A DNA stretch of 17,288 nucleotides from JAVBUZ01 sp031554725 (GCA_031554725.1 JAVBUZ010000041.1:1-17288), one strand, 5' to 3'. Numbered from the stretch's first letter, positions 1 through 7,266 are shown. Program-made: numbers and translations. Notes: a model not told the origin generated them from the letters alone.

Positions 1-242
1 AAGTGCAGAAGCACAAAAAATGCCGCAAAAAGAAGTGTAACTCCTGTTGGTAAAAAGGAACAAAGCAAGGAAACCATCAGCACTACCGCAACATTATCTA
101 TTTGCGACATGTATCCTAGCTTCCCATTTAATAAATTCAACGAAATAAATGCCAATAAAAACTTAAGAATTGGCACTATAAAAACCTCATTCTTGCTATA
201 AAGCTTATTTAATAGTTCTTTCATTTCAAGCAAATTTCTCAT
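1..242 (-). CDS. Hypothetical membrane protein, N-terminal part (cut by window edge)
   Basis: An open frame starts with ATG at 242 and runs off the left edge with 80 codons visible. The start is supported by a GAAAGG ribosome site 8 nt upstream. The visible protein begins with a short charged segment (MRNLLEMKELLNKLYSKNE), followed by a hydrophobic stretch at about residues 20-36. A linker containing GKLGYMSQIDN comes next, then a second hydrophobic stretch from about residue 50 to the edge. It therefore looks like a polytopic membrane protein with its N-terminus in the cytoplasm. It begins 22 nt after the stop of the two-helix membrane gene at 265-651, so the two are probably co-transcribed with the yvyF-like gene. 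I do not recognise a characterised family. The close packing suggests a shared job with its membrane neighbour, but that is inference. Confidence 0.75.
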   Translation of the reverse strand, partial: MRNLLEMKELLNKLYSKNEVFIVPILKFLLAFISLNLLNGKLGYMSQIDNVAVVLMVSLLCSFLPTGVTLLFAAFFVLLH

Positions 243-264
243 GTTATAAACCTTTCAATTGCTT

Positions 265-651
265 TTATTTATCATACATTGATGCTAGTCTCTTAAGATT
301 ATTATAGTAATTTCTCATTCCTTTTTTTGCCTTGCCAAACCGAACCGCGTAAACGACGTAAGATATCAGTGCATATACAACTACTATAACGATATAGGCA
401 ATTAGTACATTCTTAGCAAATACAAACAAATCCATACTATATACATCTTGCATAAATAGTTCAAAATCATAAAAAATATAAAGCGCAAAGCAAACCGCAA
501 ATGCAATGGTTGCAGAAATAATAGATCCAATTACTTGGATGCTAATATAATCACTGCGAAAGTAGTTTCCCACTACTCCATTTCGCTTACCTTCATTTTT
601 TTCATATGATGCCAACTTGGTCATCAAAATTATTCGTTCTTCATTTAGCAT
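265..651 (-). CDS. Small two-helix membrane protein of unknown function
   Basis: This encodes 128 residues from an ATG with an AGAGGA ribosome site 7 nt upstream. A soluble, charged N-terminus (MLNEERIILMTKLASYEKNEG) of about 37 residues precedes one hydrophobic helix at about 38-60. An acidic loop (DFELFMQD) follows, then a second helix at about 82-103. The basic, probably amphipathic C-terminal tail (RFGKAKKGMRNYYNNLKRL) would face the cytoplasm with the N-terminus. There is no signal peptide, catalytic motif or metal site. It starts 25 nt after the yvyF-like gene and ends 22 nt before another membrane gene, so it looks like the middle gene of an operon. In Bacillus subtilis the gene after yvyF is flgM, but this protein has two membrane helices and does not resemble FlgM. 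I recall similar uncharacterised proteins from Lachnospiraceae, but this is memory and was not searched. Confidence 0.8.
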   Translation of the reverse strand: MLNEERIILMTKLASYEKNEGKRNGVVGNYFRSDYISIQVIGSIISATIAFAVCFALYIFYDFELFMQDVYSMDLFVFAKNVLIAYIVIVVVYALISYVVYAVRFGKAKKGMRNYYNNLKRLASMYDK

Positions 652-676
652 ACAGTAATCCTCTACATTTTAAAAC

Positions 677-1081
677 TTACAGATATCTCATTCTTTCTTT
701 ATCTTTTGGATCTTTTTTAGGTTCTGGCGCAACCGGCTCGTTCTTACGAATTGCATTTCTTAATCCCATGGTCATTTCTTTTTTGCATTTTGCACAGAAC
801 CTTCCACTGGTAATTATTGTAGGACAGTTCTCACACTGCAAAACAATTCCTGAACCTTCTAGTAGCTCCAATCTTTCTTCTCGTAACCATTGATGAATTT
901 GACCAATTTCAACTTCACAAGCTTCCGAAACCTCTTGAATTCCTACACCCCTATGTTCTCTAATATATTCCTTTACTTCCGTAAATTTCTTGTCCATTTC
1001 TTCTCGACAAGACATACAAATATATGGTCCTACCACGTAATTAAAGATTCTCCCACATTTTCTGCAATTATGTACATTCAT
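677..1081 (-). CDS. yvyF: YvyF-like flagellar-operon protein with two zinc ribbons
   Basis: This encodes 134 residues from the ATG at 1081. The frame stays open to 1117, but only the internal ATG has a ribosome site (GGAGGT, 6 nt away). Two Cys4 half-sites are visible at each end of the folded part: C6-x2-C9 with C22-x2-C25, and C83-x2-C86 with C96-x2-C99. Between them, about residues 45-70 (VGIQEVSEACEVEIGQIHQWL) look like a helix-turn-helix. A Pro/Lys-rich tail ends the protein. This pattern matches the YvyF family (TIGR03826), which sits beside comF and flagellar genes in Firmicutes and whose biochemical role is poorly defined. Here it follows comF by 63 nt and precedes two membrane genes. 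A nucleic-acid or sigma/anti-sigma related regulatory role is inference from the HTH-like core and the usual neighbours. Confidence 0.82.
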   Translation of the reverse strand: MNVHNCRKCGRIFNYVVGPYICMSCREEMDKKFTEVKEYIREHRGVGIQEVSEACEVEIGQIHQWLREERLELLEGSGIVLQCENCPTIITSGRFCAKCKKEMTMGLRNAIRKNEPVAPEPKKDPKDKERMRYL

Positions 1082-1087
1082 TTGTCT

Positions 1088-1093
1088 ACCTCC
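1088..1093 (-). promoter_or_regulatory. Ribosome binding site that sets the yvyF start
   Basis: GGAGGT lies 6 nt before the ATG at 1081. It argues against starting 12 codons further upstream, where the extra residues (MRGRSEPNGGRQ) look like intergenic sequence and have no such site. Confidence 0.85.
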
Positions 1094-1144
1094 GTTTGGT
1101 TCTGAGCGTCCGCGCACCCAATGAGATTATAAATTCTTGATTTT

Positions 1145-1891
1145 TTAATCTCCGCCAATAGCCAGCGTGATAAAATAAATTTGGCATATCCCAACTTGCA
1201 ATAACACCTTCGAGATTTGGTCTATTGTTTGTCCCGTTGTATAGATGTCGTCAATAATCATAGCTTTATTCAATTTTACATCATTTAGGCCAATTTTGAA
1301 AGCATTTTTCAAATTATTTTGGCGCTCACGCTCATTTAATTCCTTTTGCGGAACAGTGTATCTATACCGCTCCACCAAATGACAATATACAGGTTTGTCT
1401 AAGAGCTTTCCCAGCTCCTTTGCCAAAAGCTCAGCCTGATTGAAACCCCGCTGACGTTTTTTCTTTTTATGAAGCGGAACTGGTATTAGTGCATCCACGC
1501 CCCAACTTTCTACTTCTGCCCCCAAGTGCTCTACGACCTCTTTAGCAAAAGTGGTTGCATACTCTCGGCGATTTGAATACTTATAGCGATAAATAGCTTT
1601 TGCGACGTCTTTATATTCAAATAGCGCTCTACCTTTAATAAACAGGTGGGATTTACCTACGCATTCTGCGCACACCCCTTCCCCTTTTTCCGAAAGACTC
1701 CTTCCACACTTTTTACAGCATGGTTCTTTAATATATACTATCTTCTTTTTGCAAGAATTACAAAATCCATGCTCTTTTCTTCCCAGCACCTCATCACACA
1801 ACGGGCAACGTTTGGGAAAAAGCAAATCACCTATCTTTCTAATCCATGTTTCTTTCAGTTGTGCTTCCCTTCCGCACAAAATCGACTTCAT
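1145..1891 (-). CDS. comF: ComF family phosphoribosyltransferase-like protein (ComFC)
   Basis: This is a ComF/ComFC protein of 248 residues, known from natural DNA uptake in Bacillus and its relatives. The N-terminus carries CxxC pairs typical of the ComF zinc ribbon: C29/C32, C44/C47, C59/C62 and C74/C77. The C-terminal half is a type-I PRTase-like fold with the PRPP-binding signature MIIDDIYTTGQT at about 211-222, preceded by PVPLHKKKKRQRGFNQAELLA. The actual reaction of the family is not firmly established. The ATG lies 6 nt after the recD2 stop and is in the same frame. Its only ribosome site (AGGGGG, overlapping that stop) is just 2 nt from the ATG, which is unusually close, so translation is probably coupled to recD2. 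A CTG at 1858 with GGAAGGG upstream is a less likely alternative start. Linkage to recD2 fits a role in handling incoming single-stranded DNA. Competence itself cannot be shown from this window. Confidence 0.92.
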   Translation of the reverse strand: MKSILCGREAQLKETWIRKIGDLLFPKRCPLCDEVLGRKEHGFCNSCKKKIVYIKEPCCKKCGRSLSEKGEGVCAECVGKSHLFIKGRALFEYKDVAKAIYRYKYSNRREYATTFAKEVVEHLGAEVESWGVDALIPVPLHKKKKRQRGFNQAELLAKELGKLLDKPVYCHLVERYRYTVPQKELNERERQNNLKNAFKIGLNDVKLNKAMIIDDIYTTGQTIDQISKVLLQVGICQIYFITLAIGGD

Positions 1892-1897
1892 TTCCCC

Positions 1898-4123
1898 CTA
1901 AAATACACATAATTCTTTAATTCTATTTGTAAAATCTGTATAACGTGCATTGGCATCTGCGTTTTGAATCATTTGACCAATTATTTCCTTACTTCCCAGT
2001 ATCATTACGCACCCCCGAGCACGTGTAACGCCAGTATAAAGTAAATTTCGATTAAACAGCATTTTAGGTCCACTTAAAAGTGGCATTACCACCGCGGGAT
2101 ATTCACTTCCCTGTGACTTATGTATGGTTATGGCATAAGCCAGCTCCAGCTCATCCAGGGCAGCAAATGGATATCTTACTTTCTTTTGTTCTTCATATTC
2201 CACCACAAGCTGCGCAGCAAACTCGTCAATTTCTATTATCTTCCCTATATCTCCGTTAAATACCCCGATACCACTGTCAATAGGAATTCCATATCGACTA
2301 ACAATCTCCCACTCCAGTTGATAGTTATTCTTAACCTGCATAACTTTATCGCCTTCGCGAAATACCATATCGCCCATGGCATGTTCTTTTTTACTTCTAT
2401 CTTCTGGATTCAAATACTTCTGCAAAATCTGGTTTAATGTCTCAACTCCTAGGCTTCCCTTTCGCATCGGTGTTAATACCTGAATTTCATGTGGATCAGC
2501 CTTCACATATTTTGGTAATTTTTCTGTTATTAGCTGTACCATATGTTTGTATATGACATTTGCGTCATTTCTTTCGAGAAAGAAAAAATCGTTACTTTTT
2601 GTTCCCAGTTCAATTTCCTTACCCTGATTTATTTTATGTGCATTGACAACAATGTCACTTTCTTCCGCTTGGCGAAATATTTTTTTCAGAACAACCGTTG
2701 AAAATGCCTTACTCGCTATAATATCCCTTAAAATTTGTCCCGGCCCTACCGAAGGTAGCTGGTCAACATCGCCTACCAAAATAAGTCTTGTTCCAGGCAT
2801 AATTGCCTTTAAAAGAGATTGAAAAAGCGGAAGGTCTACCATCGACATTTCATCAATAATAATTACATCTGCTTCCAAAGGATTTTCTTCATTTCGCTCA
2901 AATTTGACACTTCTTCTCTCATCATCTGATAAGGCCCCATTAAGTTCAAGCATACGGTGAATGGTTCTTGCCTCATAACCAGTAGCCTCTGTCATTCTTT
3001 TAGCTGCCCTGCCAGTTGGAGCCGCCAAATAAATATCTAGTCCCTCTCCTTCAAAATAGCGAATTATTGTATTTATTGTTGTCGTCTTTCCTGTTCCCGG
3101 TCCTCCCGAGAGAATAAACAGACCATTTTTTATACTTTCAAATATAGCTTGATATTGGAGCTCATCCAGCTCAACCGCATCCTCCATTCGCTTTATTTTA
3201 TCGCGAATAAACTTTTCTTCCGAAGGTAGCATACCTTCCTCACTACCCATCTGAATGTTTAAATCATGTAGCATACGCGCGCACCCAAGCTCTGCATAAT
3301 AATAGGTCGTTGCAAACACCTTATCCGACTTTACTATAATTTTCTTATCCATTACCATATTGGGAATTTGATTTTGAATACTCTCCGCTGGCACTTCAAG
3401 TAGTTGCTGCGCTTTTTCTATAAGCAAGTTCATTGGCAAATAGGTATTTCCATCTTGTACACTCTGTAATAGTACGTAGAGTATACCGCTTCGAATTCGA
3501 TAATCTGCGTCTGTATGGATTCCAATCTTTCTTGCAATCTCATCTGCAATTTTAAATCCAACCCCTTGTATATCCTCTGCTAGCCGATAAGGATTTTCTT
3601 GCATCATATTATACAAAGTATTTCCATATGTATCATGTATTTTAAAAGCTAGAGCATTGGAAATTCCAAACTTTTGCAGATAGACAAGGGCATTTCGCAT
3701 ATCTTTTTTCTCTTCCATCTGCATAGATATCTCTCTTGCAATACGCTCACTAATGCCTTTTATCTCAACTAATCTTTCTGGTTCTTCTTCAATAATACGG
3801 AAGGTATCTTCGCCAAATTTCTTCACAATTTTGGATGCCAACGAGGGGCCAATTCCTTTTATCGCACCAGAGCCTAAATAGCGTTCTATGCTAATGCTAT
3901 CCTGAGGTGTTACCGTTTTATAGGACACGATTTTAAACTGTTCACCATAAACAGGATGTTCTATAAAGTCACCCTCTAGCTCAAGTGTCTCCCCCTGCGT
4001 CACGCCCTTTAAAAATCCCACACAGGTTAGGTCATCACCATCCACCACCAAATCCATGACCGTATATCCATTGTCTGTATTTTGAAATATGATATGATCA
4101 ATAAATCCTTGAATAATCTCCAT
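1898..4123 (-). CDS. recD2: RecD2-type ATP-dependent 5'-3' DNA helicase
   Basis: RecD2 is a superfamily 1B helicase, the RecBC-independent form found in Gram-positives and Deinococcus (YrrC in B. subtilis). It acts in DNA repair and fork processing. The 741-residue length is usual. The N-terminal quarter is OB-like, followed by helix-hairpin-helix-like stretches (SGAIKGIGPSLASKIVKKFG, VGFKIADEIARKIG). The motor core has Walker A GGPGTGKTTT near residue 338, Walker B IIIDEMSMVD near 420, and GDVDQLPSVGPGQ near 455. It also has the late motifs AITIHKSQGSEYPAVV near 665 and YTGVTRAR near 695. I chose the ATG at 4123 because it has GGGAG 5 nt upstream. A GTG at 4135 in the same frame lacks a well-placed site. 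The gene is separated from the flagellar unit by a hairpin and is followed within 6 nt by comF. Confidence 0.95.
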   Translation of the reverse strand: MEIIQGFIDHIIFQNTDNGYTVMDLVVDGDDLTCVGFLKGVTQGETLELEGDFIEHPVYGEQFKIVSYKTVTPQDSISIERYLGSGAIKGIGPSLASKIVKKFGEDTFRIIEEEPERLVEIKGISERIAREISMQMEEKKDMRNALVYLQKFGISNALAFKIHDTYGNTLYNMMQENPYRLAEDIQGVGFKIADEIARKIGIHTDADYRIRSGILYVLLQSVQDGNTYLPMNLLIEKAQQLLEVPAESIQNQIPNMVMDKKIIVKSDKVFATTYYYAELGCARMLHDLNIQMGSEEGMLPSEEKFIRDKIKRMEDAVELDELQYQAIFESIKNGLFILSGGPGTGKTTTINTIIRYFEGEGLDIYLAAPTGRAAKRMTEATGYEARTIHRMLELNGALSDDERRSVKFERNEENPLEADVIIIDEMSMVDLPLFQSLLKAIMPGTRLILVGDVDQLPSVGPGQILRDIIASKAFSTVVLKKIFRQAEESDIVVNAHKINQGKEIELGTKSNDFFFLERNDANVIYKHMVQLITEKLPKYVKADPHEIQVLTPMRKGSLGVETLNQILQKYLNPEDRSKKEHAMGDMVFREGDKVMQVKNNYQLEWEIVSRYGIPIDSGIGVFNGDIGKIIEIDEFAAQLVVEYEEQKKVRYPFAALDELELAYAITIHKSQGSEYPAVVMPLLSGPKMLFNRNLLYTGVTRARGCVMILGSKEIIGQMIQNADANARYTDFTNRIKELCVF

Positions 4124-4128
4124 TATAT

Positions 4129-4133
4129 CTCCC
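4129..4133 (-). promoter_or_regulatory. Ribosome binding site that sets the recD2 start
   Basis: GGGAG stands 5 nt before the ATG at 4123. The alternative GTG at 4135 would have only AGGA inside a hairpin arm, about 12 nt away, so the downstream ATG is preferred. Confidence 0.7.
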
Positions 4134-4141
4134 ACTACACA

Positions 4142-4175
4142 AAATTCCTATCAGGGCAACCCCCAATAGGAATTT
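4142..4175 (-). terminator. Hairpin after the flagellar-rod genes, weak intrinsic terminator
   Basis: A perfect 10-bp inverted repeat (AAATTCCTAT at 4142-4151 and ATAGGAATTT at 4166-4175) encloses a 14-nt loop that can add a GGG/CCC pairing. Read on the minus strand, the second arm runs into TTTT followed by GTGTAG, a short U-tract. It sits 14 nt after the flgJ-like stop and 18 nt before the recD2 ATG. It probably ends or attenuates the mreB-flgJ transcript. The short U-tract makes complete termination uncertain, and partial read-through into recD2 is possible. Confidence 0.6.
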
Positions 4176-4189
4176 AATTTATCATTATC

Positions 4190-4537
4190 CTATACCTCAT
4201 AATTACGTTTCATTTGCTCATATAGCATTTGTGCCATTCCTAAACCATTCGTTTCCGTTGACTCAGATGCAATTTCCTGAATCATACTATCCTTATAGTA
4301 ATCAAGCATATTACTTCCATAAGAAGAGCTCTCCTCAGACTGTGGAATTGTCTTCATCATTTCTTTAAACATCATCTCTAAAAAGTATGCCTCAAATTCC
4401 TTACAGGCATCCATAAGCTCTTCATCTGTTTTGTTTTCAAAATCCGCACTCAGATTTCCTTCTAGCTTGGAAGCAGACTGACTACTTTTTTGTGTGTATA
4501 GTTCTGAATAAGCTGCGTTTAAAGAATTAATATCCAT
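4190..4537 (-). CDS. flgJ: FlgJ-like rod-binding protein, single domain
   Basis: This encodes 115 residues with the signature of the FlgJ N-terminal rod-binding domain: ELMDACKEFEAYFLEMMFKEMMKTIPQ at about 39-65, then a Met-rich helical end (MLDYYKDSMIQEIASE, GLGMAQMLYEQMKR). In Salmonella FlgJ this domain chaperones or caps the growing flagellar rod. The muramidase half found there is absent here, as in many Firmicutes, so another enzyme must open the peptidoglycan. A GAGGA ribosome site lies 5 nt before the ATG. The gene follows the FlgG-like gene by 24 nt, so it is the last gene of the mreB-rod unit, and a hairpin terminator comes next. The family assignment rests on motif pattern and position. 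The exact gene name is conventional. Confidence 0.85.
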   Translation of the reverse strand: MDINSLNAAYSELYTQKSSQSASKLEGNLSADFENKTDEELMDACKEFEAYFLEMMFKEMMKTIPQSEESSSYGSNMLDYYKDSMIQEIASESTETNGLGMAQMLYEQMKRNYEV

Positions 4538-4561
4538 GACTTCCTCATTTCCACCTAAGAA

Positions 4562-5380
4562 TTATCGTCTTAGATTATTTGCCTGTTGAAGCATTTCATC
4601 AGATGCCGTGATAGCCTTAGAGTTCATTTCATATGCTCTCTGTGCCACAATCATGTTAACCATTTCATCTACAACCTGTACACCAGAGCCTTCTAAATAT
4701 CCCTGTGTAATTGTACTTCTTCTTACCGTTGTGCTAGTTGCTTCATTTATTGCTTGTCCACTTGCTCCCGTTTGCTTATACAAACTACTATCAAGCTTTT
4801 CTAATCCCGCTGGATTGGTAAACTGGAATACGCCTAATCTTATGCCTAGTGGTTTCGGATTATTGGCTGCATCTGGATAACAAATTTCGCCATCAGCTGT
4901 AACGGTAATATTACTTGTTGTATAGTTAGAATTCAGAACAATCGCCTTACCTGCGGAATCCAAAACTGGTAGTCCGTCGGTTGTGGATAGCATTATTCCA
5001 CCATTACTTGCAGTTGTCCACTGAAAGTTTCCATTTCTAGTGTAATATGTATTACCATCTTCGCCTCTTACACCAAACAAGCCTTGACCGGTAATTGCAA
5101 AAGCACTATCACTATTACTAGCCAATGTAGGTCCATCCTTAAAGATAGATGTTACCGATGCATTTCTTACACCCAAACCTACCTGCGCACCAATTGGTTT
5201 TTTTTCTCCGTTAGCCGAAGTTGTTTTTGTCTGTATATTCTGATAAAGCAAAGATTTAAATTCATTAACTTCTGCTTTATATCCTACTGTATTTACATTG
5301 GCAAGGTTATTAGATATAACATCTACATTACTTTGCTGTGCTATCATTCCCGTTGCTGCTGTCCATAAACTTCTTACCAT
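4562..5380 (-). CDS. flgG: Flagellar distal rod protein, FlgG/FlhP-like
   Basis: This encodes 272 residues of the flagellar rod/hook axial family. The N-terminus, RSLWTAATGMIAQQ followed by DVISNNLANVNTVGYK, is the classic rod signature. The middle holds the GQGLFGVRGEDGNTYYTRNGNF domain shared by FlgG, FlgF and FlgE. The C-terminus, GYLEGSGVQVVDEMVNMIVAQRAYEMNSKAI, is the coiled-coil partner segment that packs in the axial tube. The protein is exported by the flagellar type III apparatus and has no Sec signal peptide. RSLWxAATGM is closest to FlgG (distal rod). The B. subtilis counterpart in this context, next to mbl, is called FlhP. A strong AGGAGGT ribosome site lies 5 nt before the ATG, and the gene starts 13 nt after its paralogue at 5394-6170. 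Confidence 0.93.
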   Translation of the reverse strand: MVRSLWTAATGMIAQQSNVDVISNNLANVNTVGYKAEVNEFKSLLYQNIQTKTTSANGEKKPIGAQVGLGVRNASVTSIFKDGPTLASNSDSAFAITGQGLFGVRGEDGNTYYTRNGNFQWTTASNGGIMLSTTDGLPVLDSAGKAIVLNSNYTTSNITVTADGEICYPDAANNPKPLGIRLGVFQFTNPAGLEKLDSSLYKQTGASGQAINEATSTTVRRSTITQGYLEGSGVQVVDEMVNMIVAQRAYEMNSKAITASDEMLQQANNLRR

Positions 5381-5393
5381 GTGCTACCTCCTA

Positions 5394-6170
5394 TTACAAC
5401 TTACCTAACTGATTAACTGCAATTTCCAAAGAGCTATCATAGGTCTGCATTACTTTTTGATTACTTTCATATTGTCTTGTAATGCTAATCATATTTACCA
5501 TTTCAGATACTACCTGCACATTTGCCATTTCTAAGTATCCTGAGTTAACAGTGGCAGTAGCTTTCTTTATTACTGCTCCTTCAACTGCTTGGTAATAGGT
5601 CTCACCATATTTTTCTAAATAATTGTAATCTTCAAAATCTGTAACCAGAATCTGTGCTACTACTGTACCAGCTTGTTCAATACTTCCGTCCGAACGGATG
5701 GAGGATTCCAACAATGGATTTATTTTGATCTGCTTGCTATTTACATCTAGTACATAATCACCGTCATTTGTTACCAAATATCCCTCTGTATTTAAAGTAA
5801 AGTCACCCGCTCTTGTATATTTTGTCGTGATCTCGTCCGCTTTATTCTTATACTCTATCGCAAAAAATCCCTCTCCAGATAATGCCATATCATAAGTATT
5901 ATCAGTAATTCTAAAAGATCCTTGTGTATAGTCTGTATAGTTTTCGCCTATTTTAACACCAAGATTATTCGCTCCAATTTTCTGAACCGTTCCTAGTCCA
6001 ACCGTAGCATCCTTAACCTTTACCGCTAACACCGAGCTAAAAGACTGGCTGGTTGAGCCCTCCTTTTTAAAGCCTACGGTTGATGCATTGGCTAGGTTAT
6101 TGGTCATAATGTCCATTCTATGTTGTTCATTTAAAAGTCCAGTATGCGCGGTGTATAATCCTTTGAGCAC
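5394..6170 (-). CDS. flgF: Flagellar rod protein, FlgF/FlhO-like
   Basis: This 258-residue rod-family protein is a paralogue of the gene just downstream. It shares the N-terminal pattern (LYTAHTGLLNEQHRMDIMTNNLANASTVGFKK), the central GEGFFAIEYK/YTRAGDFTLNTEGYLV module, and the C-terminal GYLEMANVQVVSEMVNMISITRQYESNQKVM helix. FlgF/FlhO proteins form part of the proximal rod. Neighbouring placement after an mreB/mbl gene matches the mbl-flhO-flhP order of B. subtilis. The start is GTG at 6170, backed by AGGAGGA 6 nt upstream. It begins 23 nt after mreB and ends 13 nt before the FlgG-like gene. Whether FlgF or FlhO is the better name cannot be decided from sequence alone. Confidence 0.92.
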   Translation of the reverse strand: MLKGLYTAHTGLLNEQHRMDIMTNNLANASTVGFKKEGSTSQSFSSVLAVKVKDATVGLGTVQKIGANNLGVKIGENYTDYTQGSFRITDNTYDMALSGEGFFAIEYKNKADEITTKYTRAGDFTLNTEGYLVTNDGDYVLDVNSKQIKINPLLESSIRSDGSIEQAGTVVAQILVTDFEDYNYLEKYGETYYQAVEGAVIKKATATVNSGYLEMANVQVVSEMVNMISITRQYESNQKVMQTYDSSLEIAVNQLGKL

Positions 6171-6176
6171 GGCACT

Positions 6177-6183
6177 TCCTCCT
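6177..6183 (-). promoter_or_regulatory. Strong ribosome site for a GTG start (flgF-like gene)
   Basis: AGGAGGA lies 6 nt before the GTG at 6170. It confirms that this non-ATG codon is the start. Confidence 0.85.
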
Positions 6184-6193
6184 GTGTTTCTTC

Positions 6194-7186
6194 TTAGTCT
6201 TCTCTATAGCCTGCCAAGAATTCAACGTATTTTCCAGTACCAACAGCAACTGCTGTCATAGGATCTTCTGCTGTCATCGTATTAATTCCTGTTTTTGCAG
6301 AAATTAAATCTTCCAAACCACGAAGTAAGCTTCCGCCACCTGTTAAAACGATTCCTCTATCAGCAATATCTGCTGCGAGTTCTGGTGGGGTTTTTTCAAG
6401 AACGCTGTGAATGGTTTCAACAATTTGTGCTGTTGTTTCACGGAGTGCTTCTTCTGTTTCTTCTGAAGATACTTTTACAGTCTTAGGAAGACCAGTAACT
6501 AGGTTACGTCCTCTGACATCCATATAATCTACTTCAGTTCTCTTATATGCGGAGCCAATTTTTATTTTCAAATCTTCTGCGGTTCTTTCACCGATTAAAA
6601 GATTATGTTTCTTTCTCATATAGCGTACAATTGCTTCATCAAAATCATCACCCGCAATTTTAATAGAAGCACTTACTACAGTACCACCTAAAGAAATAAC
6701 TGCAATGTCTGATGTACCACCACCGATATCTACAATCATATTTCCACATGGCTTTGAAATATCAATTCCTGCCCCAATTGCTGCTGCGATTGGTTCTTCA
6801 ATAATGGATACTTCTCTTGCGCCTGCCTGATATGTTGCATCCTCAACAGCTTTTTTCTCTACTTCAGTAACGCCACTAGGTACACAAACAGCAATACGAG
6901 GCTTACGGAAAGTCTTTCTTCCAAGTGCCTTTTGAATAAAATACTTCATCATTTTTTCTGTTACTGTGTAATCCGAAATAACCCCTTGTCTAAGTGGTCT
7001 TACAGCGATAATATTTCCTGGTGTTCTTCCTAACATAAGACGTGCATCTTCACCAATTGCTTTAATCTTATTGGTATCTCTATCAAAAGCTACAACAGAT
7101 GGCTCTTTTAAAACTACCCCTTTTCCTCTGATGTAAACCAAAATGCTAGCTGTTCCTAAATCAATTCCAATATCTGTATACTGCAT
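6194..7186 (-). CDS. mreB: MreB/Mbl-type actin-like rod-shape protein
   Basis: This bacterial actin of 330 residues forms membrane-bound filaments that guide lateral cell-wall synthesis by the Rod complex. The nucleotide site is visible in order: phosphate-1 loop GIDLGTASILVY (7-18), phosphate-2 loop VDIGGGTSDIAVISLGG (about 153-169), and adenosine motif IVLTGGGSLLRGL (about 279-291). VRPLRQGVISDY and EEPIAAAIGAG are further family landmarks. Length and motifs are complete. The ATG has AAAGGGG 8 nt upstream. Because the flhO/flhP-like rod genes follow within 23 nt, the best counterpart is Mbl rather than the mreBCD-linked MreB. No mreC or mreD is present here, so a second copy elsewhere in the genome is likely (inference). 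A 248-nt gap with a terminator and a candidate promoter separates it from uvrA. Confidence 0.93.
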   Translation of the reverse strand: MQYTDIGIDLGTASILVYIRGKGVVLKEPSVVAFDRDTNKIKAIGEDARLMLGRTPGNIIAVRPLRQGVISDYTVTEKMMKYFIQKALGRKTFRKPRIAVCVPSGVTEVEKKAVEDATYQAGAREVSIIEEPIAAAIGAGIDISKPCGNMIVDIGGGTSDIAVISLGGTVVSASIKIAGDDFDEAIVRYMRKKHNLLIGERTAEDLKIKIGSAYKRTEVDYMDVRGRNLVTGLPKTVKVSSEETEEALRETTAQIVETIHSVLEKTPPELAADIADRGIVLTGGGSLLRGLEDLISAKTGINTMTAEDPMTAVAVGTGKYVEFLAGYRED

Positions 7187-7253
7187 AAATCTTTACCCCT
7201 TTCTGCTGGTATCTATTTAAAATTTCCATAAATGCGTGAGTTTAAACATACGT

Positions 7254-7266
7254 GGTTATTATAACC
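7254..7266 (-). promoter_or_regulatory. Candidate -10 inside a short palindrome upstream of mreB
   Basis: A TATAAT hexamer (minus strand, 7258-7263) sits inside the 13-nt palindrome GGTTATAATAACC, about 72 nt before the mreB start. The hexamer 17 nt upstream (TATGAA) is a poor match to the sigma-A -35, so this could be an activator-dependent or weak promoter, or chance in AT-rich DNA. Confidence 0.4.

Noticed and set aside
606..1105. Plus-strand open frames over the yvyF-like gene and the small membrane gene.
   Set aside because: They are antisense to genes with clear ribosome sites and conserved cysteine patterns, and their own translations look like random AT-rich coding shadows.
1126..1131. 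A TATAAT hexamer on the minus strand between comF and the yvyF-like gene, as a possible promoter.
   Set aside because: No recognisable -35 at 16-18 nt and no sigma-28 type motif (TAAA with GCCGATAA) around it; such hexamers are common in AT-rich gaps.
4562..6170. The two similar rod genes considered as a recent duplication or assembly artefact.
   Set aside because: The proteins differ throughout except at family motifs, and tandem FlgF/FlgG-like paralogues are normal in flagellated bacteria.
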